A stretch of DNA of 35,138 nucleotides, from positions 31,461 to 66,598 of the forward strand of contig NZVX01000084.1 in assembly GCA_002698265.1 (NCBI GenBank), read 5' to 3'. Below the pieces are notes generated by a model, which worked only from the letters and a program-made list of their open reading frames with translations, did no database searches and was not told the origin of the DNA. Made by a program: the position numbers and the translations under genes. Positions 15,403 to 23,207 of this stretch are shown here, one piece after another (position 1 is the stretch's first letter; each line of letters starts with the position of its first letter). Origin of the DNA: Chloroflexota bacterium. Its GTDB lineage: Bacteria; Chloroflexota; Dehalococcoidia; Lucifugimonadales; UBA3495.

Positions 15403-15431
15403 TAAAAAGGCCGCCCGATTTTGGGCGGCCT
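15403..15431 (-). terminator. Intrinsic terminator of the desaturase gene
   Basis: On the minus strand AGGCCGCCC (15431-15423) pairs with GGGCGGCCT (15416-15408) around a six-base AAAATC loop, followed by TTTTTAG. The nine-base-pair GC stem plus T-run makes a strong rho-independent terminator 29 bases after the desaturase stop. Confidence 0.88.
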
Positions 15432-15459
15432 ACTCATTATCAGTCTTGTTCCCTGAGAC

Positions 15460-16665
15460 TCAGGACTTCTTCTGCCGCAGGGGGGCGCTTACCTCATGGA
15501 GGAACCCCAGGATGTCTTTGTGAGACTGCCACACACCGGTCTCGTGGTAGGGGATTCCCTTTTCTTTTAAGAAAGACCGCACGATGGGTTGAGACTTTTT
15601 GAGGTTGTTGCGGGGCATGTTGGGGAACAGGTGATGCTCGATCTGGTAGTTAAGTCCCCCGTACCAGAAATCGGCCAGAGGGCTGCCCTGTACGTCACGG
15701 GCGGTCAGGACCTGCTGGTGCAGGAAGTCGAGCTCGGTATCTTTGTCCAGCATGGGCATACCCTTGTGATTGGGGGCGAAGACCGAACCCATGTAGACCC
15801 CTCCCAGCGCCCGGTGAACCGCGATGAAAGCAGCTCCGTACCAGGGTCCTAGGAAGAAAAATATCAGTGCCAAGTAAGCTGCCAACCCGGCGACCACCAA
15901 GACTGGTTCTGTGACCGGATAGCGCATGCGCTCCTTGCGAATCTGGTAGGCGATGCCGCCGAAGAGCAGACTGAGTGCGGTGAGCATCAAAAGCGGGTAG
16001 AACAAGAACGCCTGGTATCTGGCGGTGAGACGGCCCAGTCCTTTCATGGCCATTGCCTGTTCTTGACTGAAAGCAAAGAGAGAGACCTCGATATCGCCGT
16101 CGATCTCCAACTGGTTGGGCGCGCGGTGGTGAGTGTTGTGCTTGTCCTGCCACCAACTGGGCGTCATGCCCGTCATGAACCCCACTCCCAGCAGCACCCA
16201 GTCGTTGTACCTGGGCTTCTTGAAGATCTGGCGATGCCCAGAATCATGTCCCAAGAACCCAAGATTCGTGAACGTCAGGGCTAGGAAAACGGCGTTCAGC
16301 ATCTGGACCCACAACGTGCCGCTGAAGAGAATCATGACGGCGACGCTGGTTGCAACCATGGCCACCACGCTGGGAATCTTCCAGGCATAATACCCATATT
16401 GGCGGTTGAGAAGTCCGGCCTGGGTTATCCGGCGCTTCAGCTCAAGATAATCCCGGTCGCGTTCTCTTTTGGTGATGGGTTCAACCGAGTCGGACTCGGT
16501 TATCGGCCTAGGGACGAGGCCGACCGCTGAACCGATGATGTTTCCTGTGCTGATGGTATTTATCTCCCGAGACTCTTGGCAGACTCCGGTGGCCAGTACG
16601 GCCGGTGCGTTGATCCCTGCCGAATATTGTCCCGAATTATAACTGGTAGACCCGCCAGCCACCAA
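15460..16665 (-). CDS. Membrane fatty acid desaturase, front-end type
   Basis: A membrane di-iron desaturase with all three histidine boxes: HDSGH (140-144), HNTHH (176-180) and QIEHH (341-345). The Gln-led third box followed by LFPNMPR is the mark of front-end/linoleoyl-type desaturases, which insert a double bond between an existing one and the carboxyl end. Hydrophobic segments lie near 100-135, 155-170, 218-240 and 255-285. It uses O2 and electrons from a ferredoxin or cytochrome b5-like donor, none of which is encoded nearby. The start is doubtful. The open frame begins at TTG 16665 or GTG 16662 without a ribosome binding site, and a good -10 (TATAAT) lies inside it at 16636-16641. A GGGAG stands eight bases before ATC at codon 38 (16552-16554). 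A terminator follows at 15403-15431. Confidence 0.88.
   Translation of the reverse strand: MVAGGSTSYNSGQYSAGINAPAVLATGVCQESREINTISTGNIIGSAVGLVPRPITESDSVEPITKRERDRDYLELKRRITQAGLLNRQYGYYAWKIPSVVAMVATSVAVMILFSGTLWVQMLNAVFLALTFTNLGFLGHDSGHRQIFKKPRYNDWVLLGVGFMTGMTPSWWQDKHNTHHRAPNQLEIDGDIEVSLFAFSQEQAMAMKGLGRLTARYQAFLFYPLLMLTALSLLFGGIAYQIRKERMRYPVTEPVLVVAGLAAYLALIFFFLGPWYGAAFIAVHRALGGVYMGSVFAPNHKGMPMLDKDTELDFLHQQVLTARDVQGSPLADFWYGGLNYQIEHHLFPNMPRNNLKKSQPIVRSFLKEKGIPYHETGVWQSHKDILGFLHEVSAPLRQKKS
16636..16665 (-). promoter_or_regulatory. Likely desaturase promoter lying inside the open frame
   Basis: On the minus strand TTGGTG (16660-16665) and a perfect TATAAT (16636-16641) are 18 bases apart. Transcription would start near 16629, after the first TTG/GTG codons of the open frame, implying a start further in. 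Confidence 0.4.
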
Positions 16666-16706
16666 CCGTGGCCGGTGCGTGTTGAGGCTGATCCCCTGCA
16701 GGCTGG

Positions 16707-17507
16707 CTAGACTTTGACCGCCTTGGCCGCTTCTTCGCGGATGTTCTTGGCCGACGCCTTCAGGGCGTTCAGGACGATGGTCGGCGGCGCCGGGGCCACC
16801 GAGCTGTAATTAACACCCATCTTGAGCAGGTCCTGGGGCGTGAACCGGCACGCAGCATGGTTCACCGGGATGTAGACCCCGGCTTTGCCGACAGCTTTCA
16901 CCTTGGCGGCTAATTCCTCAAATGTCTCCTTCAAGCGGGGGTCAGTTGGGTCGGTCATGCCCAGAGCCGTGCTGATATCGGTGGGGCCAAGGGCGATCAG
17001 GTCGACGCCGTCCACCGCGGCAATCTCAGCGATCTCCGCAAGACCCTGCTTGTCTTCGGTCATGACTATCAGCAAGATCTCCTCGTTAGAAGTTTTCATG
17101 TGTTCCAGCCACGGGACCGAGCCGTAACCTGCCGCCCGGGAGCTGCCTGCCCCACCGCGGTCGCCCAGCGGCGGATAGCGGATGGCCTCCACCGCCTTCC
17201 TGGCGCCCTCTGCCCCGGCGATGTGGGGCACCTGAATACCCTGGGCGCCCATGTCCAGCAGCCGCAGGATAGTCTTGGGGTTCTCGTCCGGCACCCGGAC
17301 CACGGGGGTGATGTCGCAGAGGTCGGCTATCCGGATCATCTCGCCGACGGTCTGCAGGTCGAAGATCGAGTGCTCCATGTCGATGAAGGCTCCGTCAAAT
17401 CCGGCGCTGGCTATGATTTCGACCACTGCAGGGTCGGCAAACCCGACGTGGCTCACTAGGGCCAGACTGCCCTCGCGCATGACCTGCTTGATCCTATTCG
17501 GTTTCAT
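16707..17507 (-). CDS. HpcH/HpaI-family aldolase
   Basis: A 266-residue class II (metal-dependent) aldolase of the HpcH/HpaI family. Its members cleave 2-oxo-4-hydroxy acids such as 4-hydroxy-2-oxoheptanedioate or 2-keto-3-deoxy sugar acids to pyruvate and an aldehyde. The expected residues are present: FIDMEHSIFD with His46 as base, VVRVP with Arg71, YPPLGDRG at 111-118, Glu151 in VMTED and Asp177 in LGPTDIS for the metal. The length is normal. The start at 17505-17507 has AGGGAG about eight bases upstream, and a strong promoter lies at 17595-17623. The desaturase gene follows 41 bases downstream on the same strand, but that gene seems to have its own promoter. The exact substrate is unknown. 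Confidence 0.9.
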   Translation of the reverse strand: MKPNRIKQVMREGSLALVSHVGFADPAVVEIIASAGFDGAFIDMEHSIFDLQTVGEMIRIADLCDITPVVRVPDENPKTILRLLDMGAQGIQVPHIAGAEGARKAVEAIRYPPLGDRGGAGSSRAAGYGSVPWLEHMKTSNEEILLIVMTEDKQGLAEIAEIAAVDGVDLIALGPTDISTALGMTDPTDPRLKETFEELAAKVKAVGKAGVYIPVNHAACRFTPQDLLKMGVNYSSVAPAPPTIVLNALKASAKNIREEAAKAVKV

Positions 17508-17594
17508 GATTCGGCTCCCTATTTAAATGGCTATTTGCCGGTCTCGATTCCTATGATTTAGCGGTGAGGGAACCTTGTCTCCCCGGTCGAAACG

Positions 17595-17623
17595 AGTGTA
17601 GACAGGGCTCGTACCGGTGTCAA
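17595..17623 (-). promoter_or_regulatory. Sigma70-type promoter for the HpcH/HpaI aldolase gene
   Basis: On the minus strand a perfect TTGACA (17618-17623) is followed after 17 bases by TACACT (17595-17600, four of six). The transcript would start near 17588 and carry a leader of about 80 bases. Confidence 0.6.
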
Positions 17624-17648
17624 ATTCGAACGGCCGGACACAAGCAGA

Positions 17649-18425
17649 TCAGATCGCCGGCGTCTGGATCAGTTCCACGGCGTCGCCCACCGATACGGTG
17701 CCGGTGGCTTCAACTGCGCCGTAGACGCCAAAGTAGGGAGCGCGGGTACTGGGGCGGTAGCTGAGAATCAACTTCGGGACGTCAATGTCCGGCTCCCCTG
17801 TGTCGGGGTCCAGTGTGGTGATGGCGCAACGAGGGTCCGGGGCCACCAGCTTTATCCGCAGATCAGGGCCGATCCGCACTACGCCTCCCAACCAGGAGTC
17901 TTCTTCATAGGGAGAGCAGCCGTCTAAGAGGAAATTGGGGCGGAACCTTCGGCCGTCGAACGCCGGTCCGCCGTCAACCCGGCCACCCAAGTTGTCGATG
18001 GAGGCCTGGGACAGCATTGATACCGGGTATTCGTCAAAGCTTTCGCAGGGGTTGTCGGTCTTAACCAAGCGAACTGGTGAACCACAGAACTCGGATAGCG
18101 CTTCGCTCCAAGGCCCCACGACCTCCCGGCCAGGAACCTGGCGGCCCCACATGACGGTGGTGACCGCGTCGCCAAGACCCGTTGCCCCTCCAACACGTTC
18201 GCCGTCCGGGAACTGTAAGGTCAGAACTTCAGACTCAGCAGAGTAACCCGCTTGGACCAACGTCAAGCGGCCCTGCTGGCGTTGGGTCACCATGCGTCCT
18301 TCGGGGTCAATCAGATGAAACCGGCGGTCTTCAACGATCCCGTTGGGGCCCACCGTGACGGTTGCGGACCGTGACAGAGCAAGGGATTTCACAGACGAGG
18401 TAAAGATCGCCGCGACAGAACGCAC
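17649..18425 (-). CDS. MOSC-domain protein (mARC/YcbX type)
   Basis: A 258-residue protein with an N-terminal beta-barrel (MOSC_N; VEDRRFHLIDPEGRMVTQRQ near 31-50) and a C-terminal MOSC domain. The MOSC signature includes FRPNFLLDGCSPYEEDSW (161-178) and DPRCAITTLDPDTGE (197-211), with Cys200 at the position that binds molybdenum in mARC and YcbX. Such enzymes reduce N-hydroxylated compounds or handle sulfur at a molybdenum cofactor. The start is GTG at 18423-18425, chosen because AGGGAG lies five bases upstream. The HtrA-type protease gene ends 54 bases upstream on the same strand, so the two may be co-transcribed. No molybdopterin synthesis genes are in the window. Confidence 0.88.
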   Translation of the reverse strand: MRSVAAIFTSSVKSLALSRSATVTVGPNGIVEDRRFHLIDPEGRMVTQRQQGRLTLVQAGYSAESEVLTLQFPDGERVGGATGLGDAVTTVMWGRQVPGREVVGPWSEALSEFCGSPVRLVKTDNPCESFDEYPVSMLSQASIDNLGGRVDGGPAFDGRRFRPNFLLDGCSPYEEDSWLGGVVRIGPDLRIKLVAPDPRCAITTLDPDTGEPDIDVPKLILSYRPSTRAPYFGVYGAVEATGTVSVGDAVELIQTPAI

Positions 18426-18479
18426 TGGACTCCCTCCATTGATGACTGGGATGACTGACTAAAAGATGTTGACTGGGCT

Positions 18480-19709
18480 TTAGCCGGGGCGCGTGCCCAG
18501 TACTATGGGTAGCTCCTCCGACGTGCCGTCCTCGTGGACGACTTCCAGCATGATCTCATCGCCAGGTCTGGTGTTATTGGTTAGGTAGACGATGAGATCC
18601 GTCATGTCTGTGATCAACGACCCATTGATGCCGGTGATGGTGTCGCCACCCAGGGCGTATTGTATCCCGTTCACGACCTCAACCCGGTCGCTACCCGTGA
18701 GGCCGCCATCGTCTGCCGGACTATCTTGGCTCACGCTGATCACCAAGGTGCCACGGGTGCCCTTGGGCAGGTTCATCAGCTCGGCAGTCGCCGAGTCCGC
18801 CGGCCCGCCAGAGATTCCCAGCCAAGAATACTCATACTTGCCGTCCTCGATCAGGGCCGGGACCACCTTCTTGGCAATGTTGATCGGCACGGCCAGGCCG
18901 ATGCCAGCGCTGACGCCGGAGCGACTGATTATCTGGGTATTGATACCCACAACCCGACCGTGGCGGTCCAACAGCGGCCCGCCCGAGTTTCCGGGGTTTA
19001 TGGGTGCGTCGGTCTGGATCACCTCGGGAATGGTGAACTGGCTGGAACTGCCGCGGATGGTCCGGCCGATGGCGCTGACTATGCCGCTGGTCATGGTGAA
19101 AGACTGTCCAAAGGGCGCGCCGATGGCCACGGCGAGCTGTCCCACCAGCACGTCGTTGCTATCGCCTAGGTCGATGGGCACCAGACCTTCCACATCTTCC
19201 AACAACTCCAGGACCGCCAGGTCTGAATCAGGGTCTCCGCCCAGCACCTTGGCTAATACCTGGGTGCGGTCGGGGAATATGACTGTGACTGTCTCGGCCC
19301 CATCCACCACGTGTTGGTTGGTGACGATTCGGCCTTCGGTGTCCCAAACGAACCCTGACCCCTCACCCCGTTCCAAGAAATCATCGGGAATCCCGGGTAC
19401 GTTTGGCAACCGGCCGGTCCCATCATTCCCTTCCAGGCCCTGGATGACCCGGATGTTGACCACCGAAGGCAGCGCCTTCTGATATATCCGAATCATGACC
19501 GATTCTTGGGCCGCCACCAGTTCGTCGGCGGCGGTGTCATCCGGGAAAACCCGTGGCGCGGACTCGGCGGATGGCGCACCACTCTCAGGCGTGGCGGTGG
19601 CGCCACCGCCACAAGCGGCGATGACGAATAGCAGCAACACCAGCGCTCCGGGAATCAGCCAGGTTGTGAGTTTGTTTTTACGCCTTGTGTTTGATTGGTC
19701 CATTCTCAT
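18480..19709 (-). CDS. S1C trypsin-like serine protease (HtrA/DegP type) lipoprotein with PDZ domain
   Basis: A 409-residue protease. The N-terminus has basic residues, a hydrophobic segment and lipobox IAAC with Cys33, so it should be lipid-anchored outside the cytoplasmic membrane. An Ala/Ser/Pro linker follows. The protease domain shows the full triad: His133 in VTNQHVVDG, Asp163 in DPDSDLAVLE and Ser242 in NPGNSGGPLL. One PDZ domain occupies about 300-400 (GTLVISVSQDSPADDGGL, then GDTITGINGSLITDMTDL). The family degrades or guards misfolded envelope proteins under stress. The ATG at 19709 is used; a second ATG at 19703 is equally possible and the ribosome binding site is weak. It lies between an RraA-like gene (103 bases upstream) and a MOSC gene (54 bases downstream). 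A short palindrome at 19746-19758 precedes it. Confidence 0.93.
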   Translation of the reverse strand: MRMDQSNTRRKNKLTTWLIPGALVLLLFVIAACGGGATATPESGAPSAESAPRVFPDDTAADELVAAQESVMIRIYQKALPSVVNIRVIQGLEGNDGTGRLPNVPGIPDDFLERGEGSGFVWDTEGRIVTNQHVVDGAETVTVIFPDRTQVLAKVLGGDPDSDLAVLELLEDVEGLVPIDLGDSNDVLVGQLAVAIGAPFGQSFTMTSGIVSAIGRTIRGSSSQFTIPEVIQTDAPINPGNSGGPLLDRHGRVVGINTQIISRSGVSAGIGLAVPINIAKKVVPALIEDGKYEYSWLGISGGPADSATAELMNLPKGTRGTLVISVSQDSPADDGGLTGSDRVEVVNGIQYALGGDTITGINGSLITDMTDLIVYLTNNTRPGDEIMLEVVHEDGTSEELPIVLGTRPG

Positions 19710-19745
19710 TCAGGTCCATGGTGGTGATTTGCCAATTTCCAATAT

Positions 19746-19758
19746 ACGTAAAATACGT
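19746..19758. promoter_or_regulatory. ACGTA-AAA-TACGT palindrome upstream of the HtrA gene
   Basis: ACGTA (19746-19750) and TACGT (19754-19758) flank AAA, in an AT-rich stretch 37 bases before the protease start. It could be an operator or part of a stress promoter. No convincing -35/-10 pair was identified. Confidence 0.25.
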
Positions 19759-19812
19759 TCCATAATCACGTCATGGATTTCAACGGCTGTTTTCTGGGCA
19801 ATTTCCGGGTGA

Positions 19813-20538
19813 TTACCCGGTGCGTTTCTTGCCCGTTTTCTCCTCGAATAATTGCCAGGTGAGGTCGTTGAACGGATAGTATTTACCGGGCGAGCACCGC
19901 TCGATCTCGAGTTGGGCTTTGATCACCGCTTCCACTTCCTCCCGTTCGTGGGCGATGCGGATGACATCGTCAACCACCGCGGCCGGAACGACTACAGCGC
20001 CGTCATCATCTCCCACAACGGCATCTCCAGGGCGGACCAGCACTCCGCCGCACTGTATAGCGTCGTTTACCTGCCAGGGCCAGAACTCCGCCGGGCCCTG
20101 TTTAGCGGTGGTGTTGGCGGCATAAACCGGGAAGCCATAACCCTTGAGCGTGTTGCTGTCCCGGGCGGCGCCATCGGTAACCAGCCCGCCAGCCTTCAGT
20201 TGCATCATGCGCAGGAATTTGATGTCGCCTCCCACGGAACTGTACTCCCAGCCCATGGCGTCGATGACCAGTATCTCTTCCGGACCGCAAAGTTCGATCG
20301 CAACGTATTCGGCCGACTGGTCGCCTTTGGGCTTGTCCGCCACTAGATCAGGGCGGTGGGGCACGAACCTGAGGGTAACGGCCCGGCCGGCCATGTGCTG
20401 TCCGGCTTGTAGTGGCTTTGCGCCGTGGATAAAGCTCATGGGCCAGCCCATCACCCAGAGTCCGTCGATCAGGGTCTGGGTCGGGATGGTCCGAAGAACT
20501 TCTAGAGTTTCGCTGGAGATGGGTTTGGCATCCGGCAT
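19813..20538 (-). CDS. RraA-family protein (HMG/CHA aldolase or oxaloacetate decarboxylase-like)
   Basis: A 241-residue RraA-family protein. The core motif GGLVTDGAARDSNTLK holds Asp122, Arg126 and Asp127, which in 4-hydroxy-4-methyl-2-oxoglutarate aldolases bind the metal and substrate. The later segment VRPGDAVVGDDDGAVVVP is also typical. Catabolic members cleave HMG/CHA-type products of aromatic degradation to pyruvate. RNase E inhibitor RraA itself is much shorter (about 160 residues), so a catabolic role is preferred. I set the start at the ATG 20536-20538 because AGAGGA lies just upstream; the open frame continues further but has no good start. The C-terminal tail (SPGKYYPFNDLTWQLFEEK) is longer than in the minimal family. 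The HtrA gene follows after 103 bases. Confidence 0.87.
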   Translation of the reverse strand: MPDAKPISSETLEVLRTIPTQTLIDGLWVMGWPMSFIHGAKPLQAGQHMAGRAVTLRFVPHRPDLVADKPKGDQSAEYVAIELCGPEEILVIDAMGWEYSSVGGDIKFLRMMQLKAGGLVTDGAARDSNTLKGYGFPVYAANTTAKQGPAEFWPWQVNDAIQCGGVLVRPGDAVVGDDDGAVVVPAAVVDDVIRIAHEREEVEAVIKAQLEIERCSPGKYYPFNDLTWQLFEEKTGKKRTG

Positions 20539-20635
20539 GTTGAATCCTCTTTTTAGTTGTTGTGTTGGTAAAAATAGGTACTTCGATTGGCTCAGTACAG
20601 GCGGGTTTCCCTCGAATACACACGTGCAATACCGC

Positions 20636-20743
20636 TCATGGTGAGCCCGTCGAACCACCGTTTCGAGTTATCCGCATTTAACCGATGCAGCCTATTGCGG
20701 GCGGAAGCCGTCATCCTAACCTTCTCCCGTCCGCGGGAGAAGG
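20636..20743. repeat. Intergenic repeat cluster
   Basis: The 225-base gap between the acyl-CoA dehydrogenase stop and the RraA start holds CTCATGGTGAGCCCGTCGAACCA (about 20635-20657). It also holds the palindrome CCTTCTCCCG-tccg-CGGGAGAAGG (20720-20743). The latter belongs with 13271-13298. A GGCTCAGTACAGGC piece at 20589-20602 looks like another fragment of the same repeat types. Confidence 0.5.
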
Positions 20744-20763
20744 GACTTTGTATGTATGGCGCG

Positions 20764-21861
20764 TCAGGACCCCATCTGTGCAGCCAGACGGTCCAGATGG
20801 TATTCGGTATCGCCCAGGTTCGCCTCGGAGATCTTGGCGCGGGCCGAATAGAGCTGCATGTCGTGTTCAACGGTAAAGGAGATTCCGGCGAAGATAGAAT
20901 GACCGGCCTCGGTGGCCAGCCTGCTCAGCATTCCAGCCTGAGCCTTGGCCATGGAGACCTCGTCATCGGCCGTTAGGCCTTGGTCCAACTTCCAAGCCGC
21001 CTGATAGGTGAGCATCCTTCCGCCGTCCACCGCAACTCTGAGATCGGCGCACCGGTGCTGGACGGCCTGGAAAGTCCCGATGGGGCGTCCGAATGCGACG
21101 CGGTGTCCGGCGTATTCGACCACCATCTCCAAGACTTTTTGCGCCCGGCCCAAGGTCTCGGCGCATTGGGCCACGGTGGCCCGACGGACCGCCAGGTCCA
21201 AGGCTTGCATCCCCTCGGCAGTCTGACCCAGGACCGAGTCATCGGGAAGCGGCACGTCATCGAAATCGACCAGGAACTGGGGATAGTTGGCGATGGACTC
21301 CATGGACGTCATAGTCACGCCGGCCGCCTTCGGGTCCACCAGGACCAAGGTTGTATCTGGCCAGGCTCGAATTGCGGGGCGGGTGGCGCAGATGATGTTA
21401 GTGGCCAACCCGGCATAAGGGACGAAAAGGCTGTCGCCGCTGAGGGTCAACCCGCCGTCACGGGATGCGGTCTCCAGGCGGTCTCCCCTGGCCAGCGTCA
21501 GGATGACCTCACCGCTGATGACCCCAGGGATCAGAGCCGTTTTCTGATCGTCGTTTCCGGCAATCAGCACTATCTGGGCTGCCAAAACGGATGATGTCAG
21601 CAATGGGCCCGGCGTCAAGGCCCGCCCGATCTCCTCAAATAAGACGGTCTGATCTGTGAGGGAGCCGCCGGTCCCGCCGAACTGCTCCGGAAGTGAAATA
21701 CCCAGCCAGCCGAGTCCGGCGATCTTCCGCCAAAGCTCCCGTGCATGGCCTTCACCCGATTCTTCGGCTTGGCGTACCAAGGACGTAGGGCACTCCGCCT
21801 CGAGGAACTCGCGGGCGGAGTGCCGGAGGATCTCCTCTTGTTCTGTCAGGCCAAAGTCCAT
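20764..21861 (-). CDS. Acyl-CoA dehydrogenase family protein, probable second subunit
   Basis: A 365-residue acyl-CoA dehydrogenase homologue. The N-terminal domain has LTEQEEILRHSAREFLEAECP and LGWLGISLPEQFGGTGGS; the C-terminal domain has the FGRPIGTFQAVQHRCADL helix and ISFTVEHDMQLYSARA. The usual beta-domain signature (xFSEPxxGSD) is missing: the region reads ILTLARGDRLETASRDGG. This is the pattern of the partner chain in two-gene (alpha2beta2) dehydrogenases like those of steroid side-chain degradation. Its ATG at 21861 lies 12 bases after the stop of the upstream acyl-CoA dehydrogenase gene, which has the missing signature. The pair probably forms one FAD enzyme that makes an enoyl-CoA. 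The substrate is unknown. Confidence 0.88.
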   Translation of the reverse strand: MDFGLTEQEEILRHSAREFLEAECPTSLVRQAEESGEGHARELWRKIAGLGWLGISLPEQFGGTGGSLTDQTVLFEEIGRALTPGPLLTSSVLAAQIVLIAGNDDQKTALIPGVISGEVILTLARGDRLETASRDGGLTLSGDSLFVPYAGLATNIICATRPAIRAWPDTTLVLVDPKAAGVTMTSMESIANYPQFLVDFDDVPLPDDSVLGQTAEGMQALDLAVRRATVAQCAETLGRAQKVLEMVVEYAGHRVAFGRPIGTFQAVQHRCADLRVAVDGGRMLTYQAAWKLDQGLTADDEVSMAKAQAGMLSRLATEAGHSIFAGISFTVEHDMQLYSARAKISEANLGDTEYHLDRLAAQMGS

Positions 21862-21873
21862 AGATCGGTATCC

Positions 21874-23043
21874 CTAGCGGGGCATCCCGAGGCCCCGTTG
21901 GGCAATGATGTTGCGGTGAATCTCGGTGGTGCCGGCGCCGTGCAGATGCATGGCTTCGCGGTGGATACCTTCTATATTGCCCAAGAGCGGCGCCATGGGA
22001 GAGCCGTTACGCAGTGTGGCGTAGGGACCGAGGACCTCCATTGCCATCTCGGCGAAACGCAGACGCTCTTCGCTGCCGTACAGAAACGCTACCGACGCCT
22101 CTGAGTTGGGCACGGCTCCCGAGCTCTGCATCCAGGCCACGTTCCAGCAGAGCAGCTTCCAAGTCTCCATGCCCAGCCTGCGTTGGGCCAGTTGGTGGCG
22201 GACTAATGGGTGCTCGGCCAAGGGCTGCCCGCCGTCGGGGGAGGAGCCATTGCAGAATTCGACAAAGTCATCGAACACCCGCCGCACGTTGGCATAGCGC
22301 CAAAGGCCGGATCTCTCATAGTCCAGCGTGGTCATCGCGTGGTACCAGCCCCGGTTCTCCTCGCCGATCAAACACGATAACGGCAGACGGACGTTGTCGA
22401 AGATAGTTTGGGCCGCCATCTCGCCGTTTATATAGGGCAGGGGAGTTAGGCTGATACCCGATGTCTTGAGGTCGGCGATGAATAGGCTGATGCCGCGGTG
22501 CTTCTGGGCCTGTGGGTCGGTTCGGGCAAGTAGATACATATAGTTGGCGTGGTAGGCGTAACTGGTGAACATCTTGGAGCCGTTCAGCACATACTCGTCG
22601 CCGTCGCGCTCGGCCCGCAACTCCAATGACCCTAGATCGGATCCCACGTTGGGTTCGCTGAAGCCCTGGCAGTACTCGACCTCGCCCTTGGCGATGGCGG
22701 GCAGATACTGGTCTTTCTGGTCTTGGGTTCCAAATACCATGATGGCCGGGCCGACGATTCCCAGGCCGATGGAGCCACTCTTTGGCACCCGCCAGTATCC
22801 CATGTCTTCGGCCAAGATGCCCTGTTCGATGGGGCCTTTCCCGCCACCACCATGCTCTTCCGGCCACCCCACGGCCAGCCATTTCCGTTCCGCCAGTTTC
22901 AGGTTGATCTCCCGGCCGAACTGGTACTGCTCCTCGGTCAACAGACCGAAAATCTCCTGCTTCTCCACGGGGACTTCAGCAGTGAGGAATTCGCGGAGTT
23001 CTTCTCTGAATTTTTCTTGTTGGAGGGTGAAGTTGAAGTCCAT
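21874..23043 (-). CDS. Acyl-CoA dehydrogenase, FAD-binding subunit
   Basis: A 389-residue acyl-CoA dehydrogenase. Seen in order are FTLQQEKFREELREFLTAEVP, GWPEEHGGGGKGPIEQ, the family signature GFSEPNVGSDLGSLELRAERDG, the LNGSKMFTSYAYHANYMY strand and the C-terminal HGAGTTEIHRNIIAQRGLGMPR. In MCAD-like enzymes a Glu precedes the GT of this last motif; here it is Ala, so the base must come from elsewhere, as in several FadE types. The gene is followed after 12 bases by a second dehydrogenase-family gene lacking the FAD signature, suggesting a heteromer. A repeat-rich gap separates it from the LLM gene at 23208, further upstream on the same strand. Confidence 0.92.
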   Translation of the reverse strand: MDFNFTLQQEKFREELREFLTAEVPVEKQEIFGLLTEEQYQFGREINLKLAERKWLAVGWPEEHGGGGKGPIEQGILAEDMGYWRVPKSGSIGLGIVGPAIMVFGTQDQKDQYLPAIAKGEVEYCQGFSEPNVGSDLGSLELRAERDGDEYVLNGSKMFTSYAYHANYMYLLARTDPQAQKHRGISLFIADLKTSGISLTPLPYINGEMAAQTIFDNVRLPLSCLIGEENRGWYHAMTTLDYERSGLWRYANVRRVFDDFVEFCNGSSPDGGQPLAEHPLVRHQLAQRRLGMETWKLLCWNVAWMQSSGAVPNSEASVAFLYGSEERLRFAEMAMEVLGPYATLRNGSPMAPLLGNIEGIHREAMHLHGAGTTEIHRNIIAQRGLGMPR

Positions 23044-23105
23044 TTAGATTTCTCGGGTAGGTACGTTCAGGAGGATAGAGCGCCCCCATCTTCGACTCCG
23101 ACCCC

Positions 23106-23172
23106 GTCGTGAGTCTCGACTTCGTCGGACCTAACCTTCCCTTCTTTCTACGGAAGGACGACGGGGGAAGGG
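23106..23172. repeat. Degenerate intergenic repeat with imperfect palindrome
   Basis: CTAACCTTCCC (starting 23131) and GGGGGAAGGG (about 23163-23172) form an imperfect stem. The CTAACCTTC lead-in is shared with 20717-20725. The preceding GTGAGTCTCGACTTCGTCGGA resembles the GTCGAAGG-type repeat. It fills most of the gap between two same-strand genes. Confidence 0.4.
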
Positions 23173-23207
23173 TCATTAGTTACAAGGCGAGAGTTTGGGT
23201 GAGTATA

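Noticed and set aside
19813-20538. RraA-family gene as an RNase E inhibitor
   Set aside because: The protein is about 80 residues longer than RraA and keeps the metal and substrate residues of the aldolase members.
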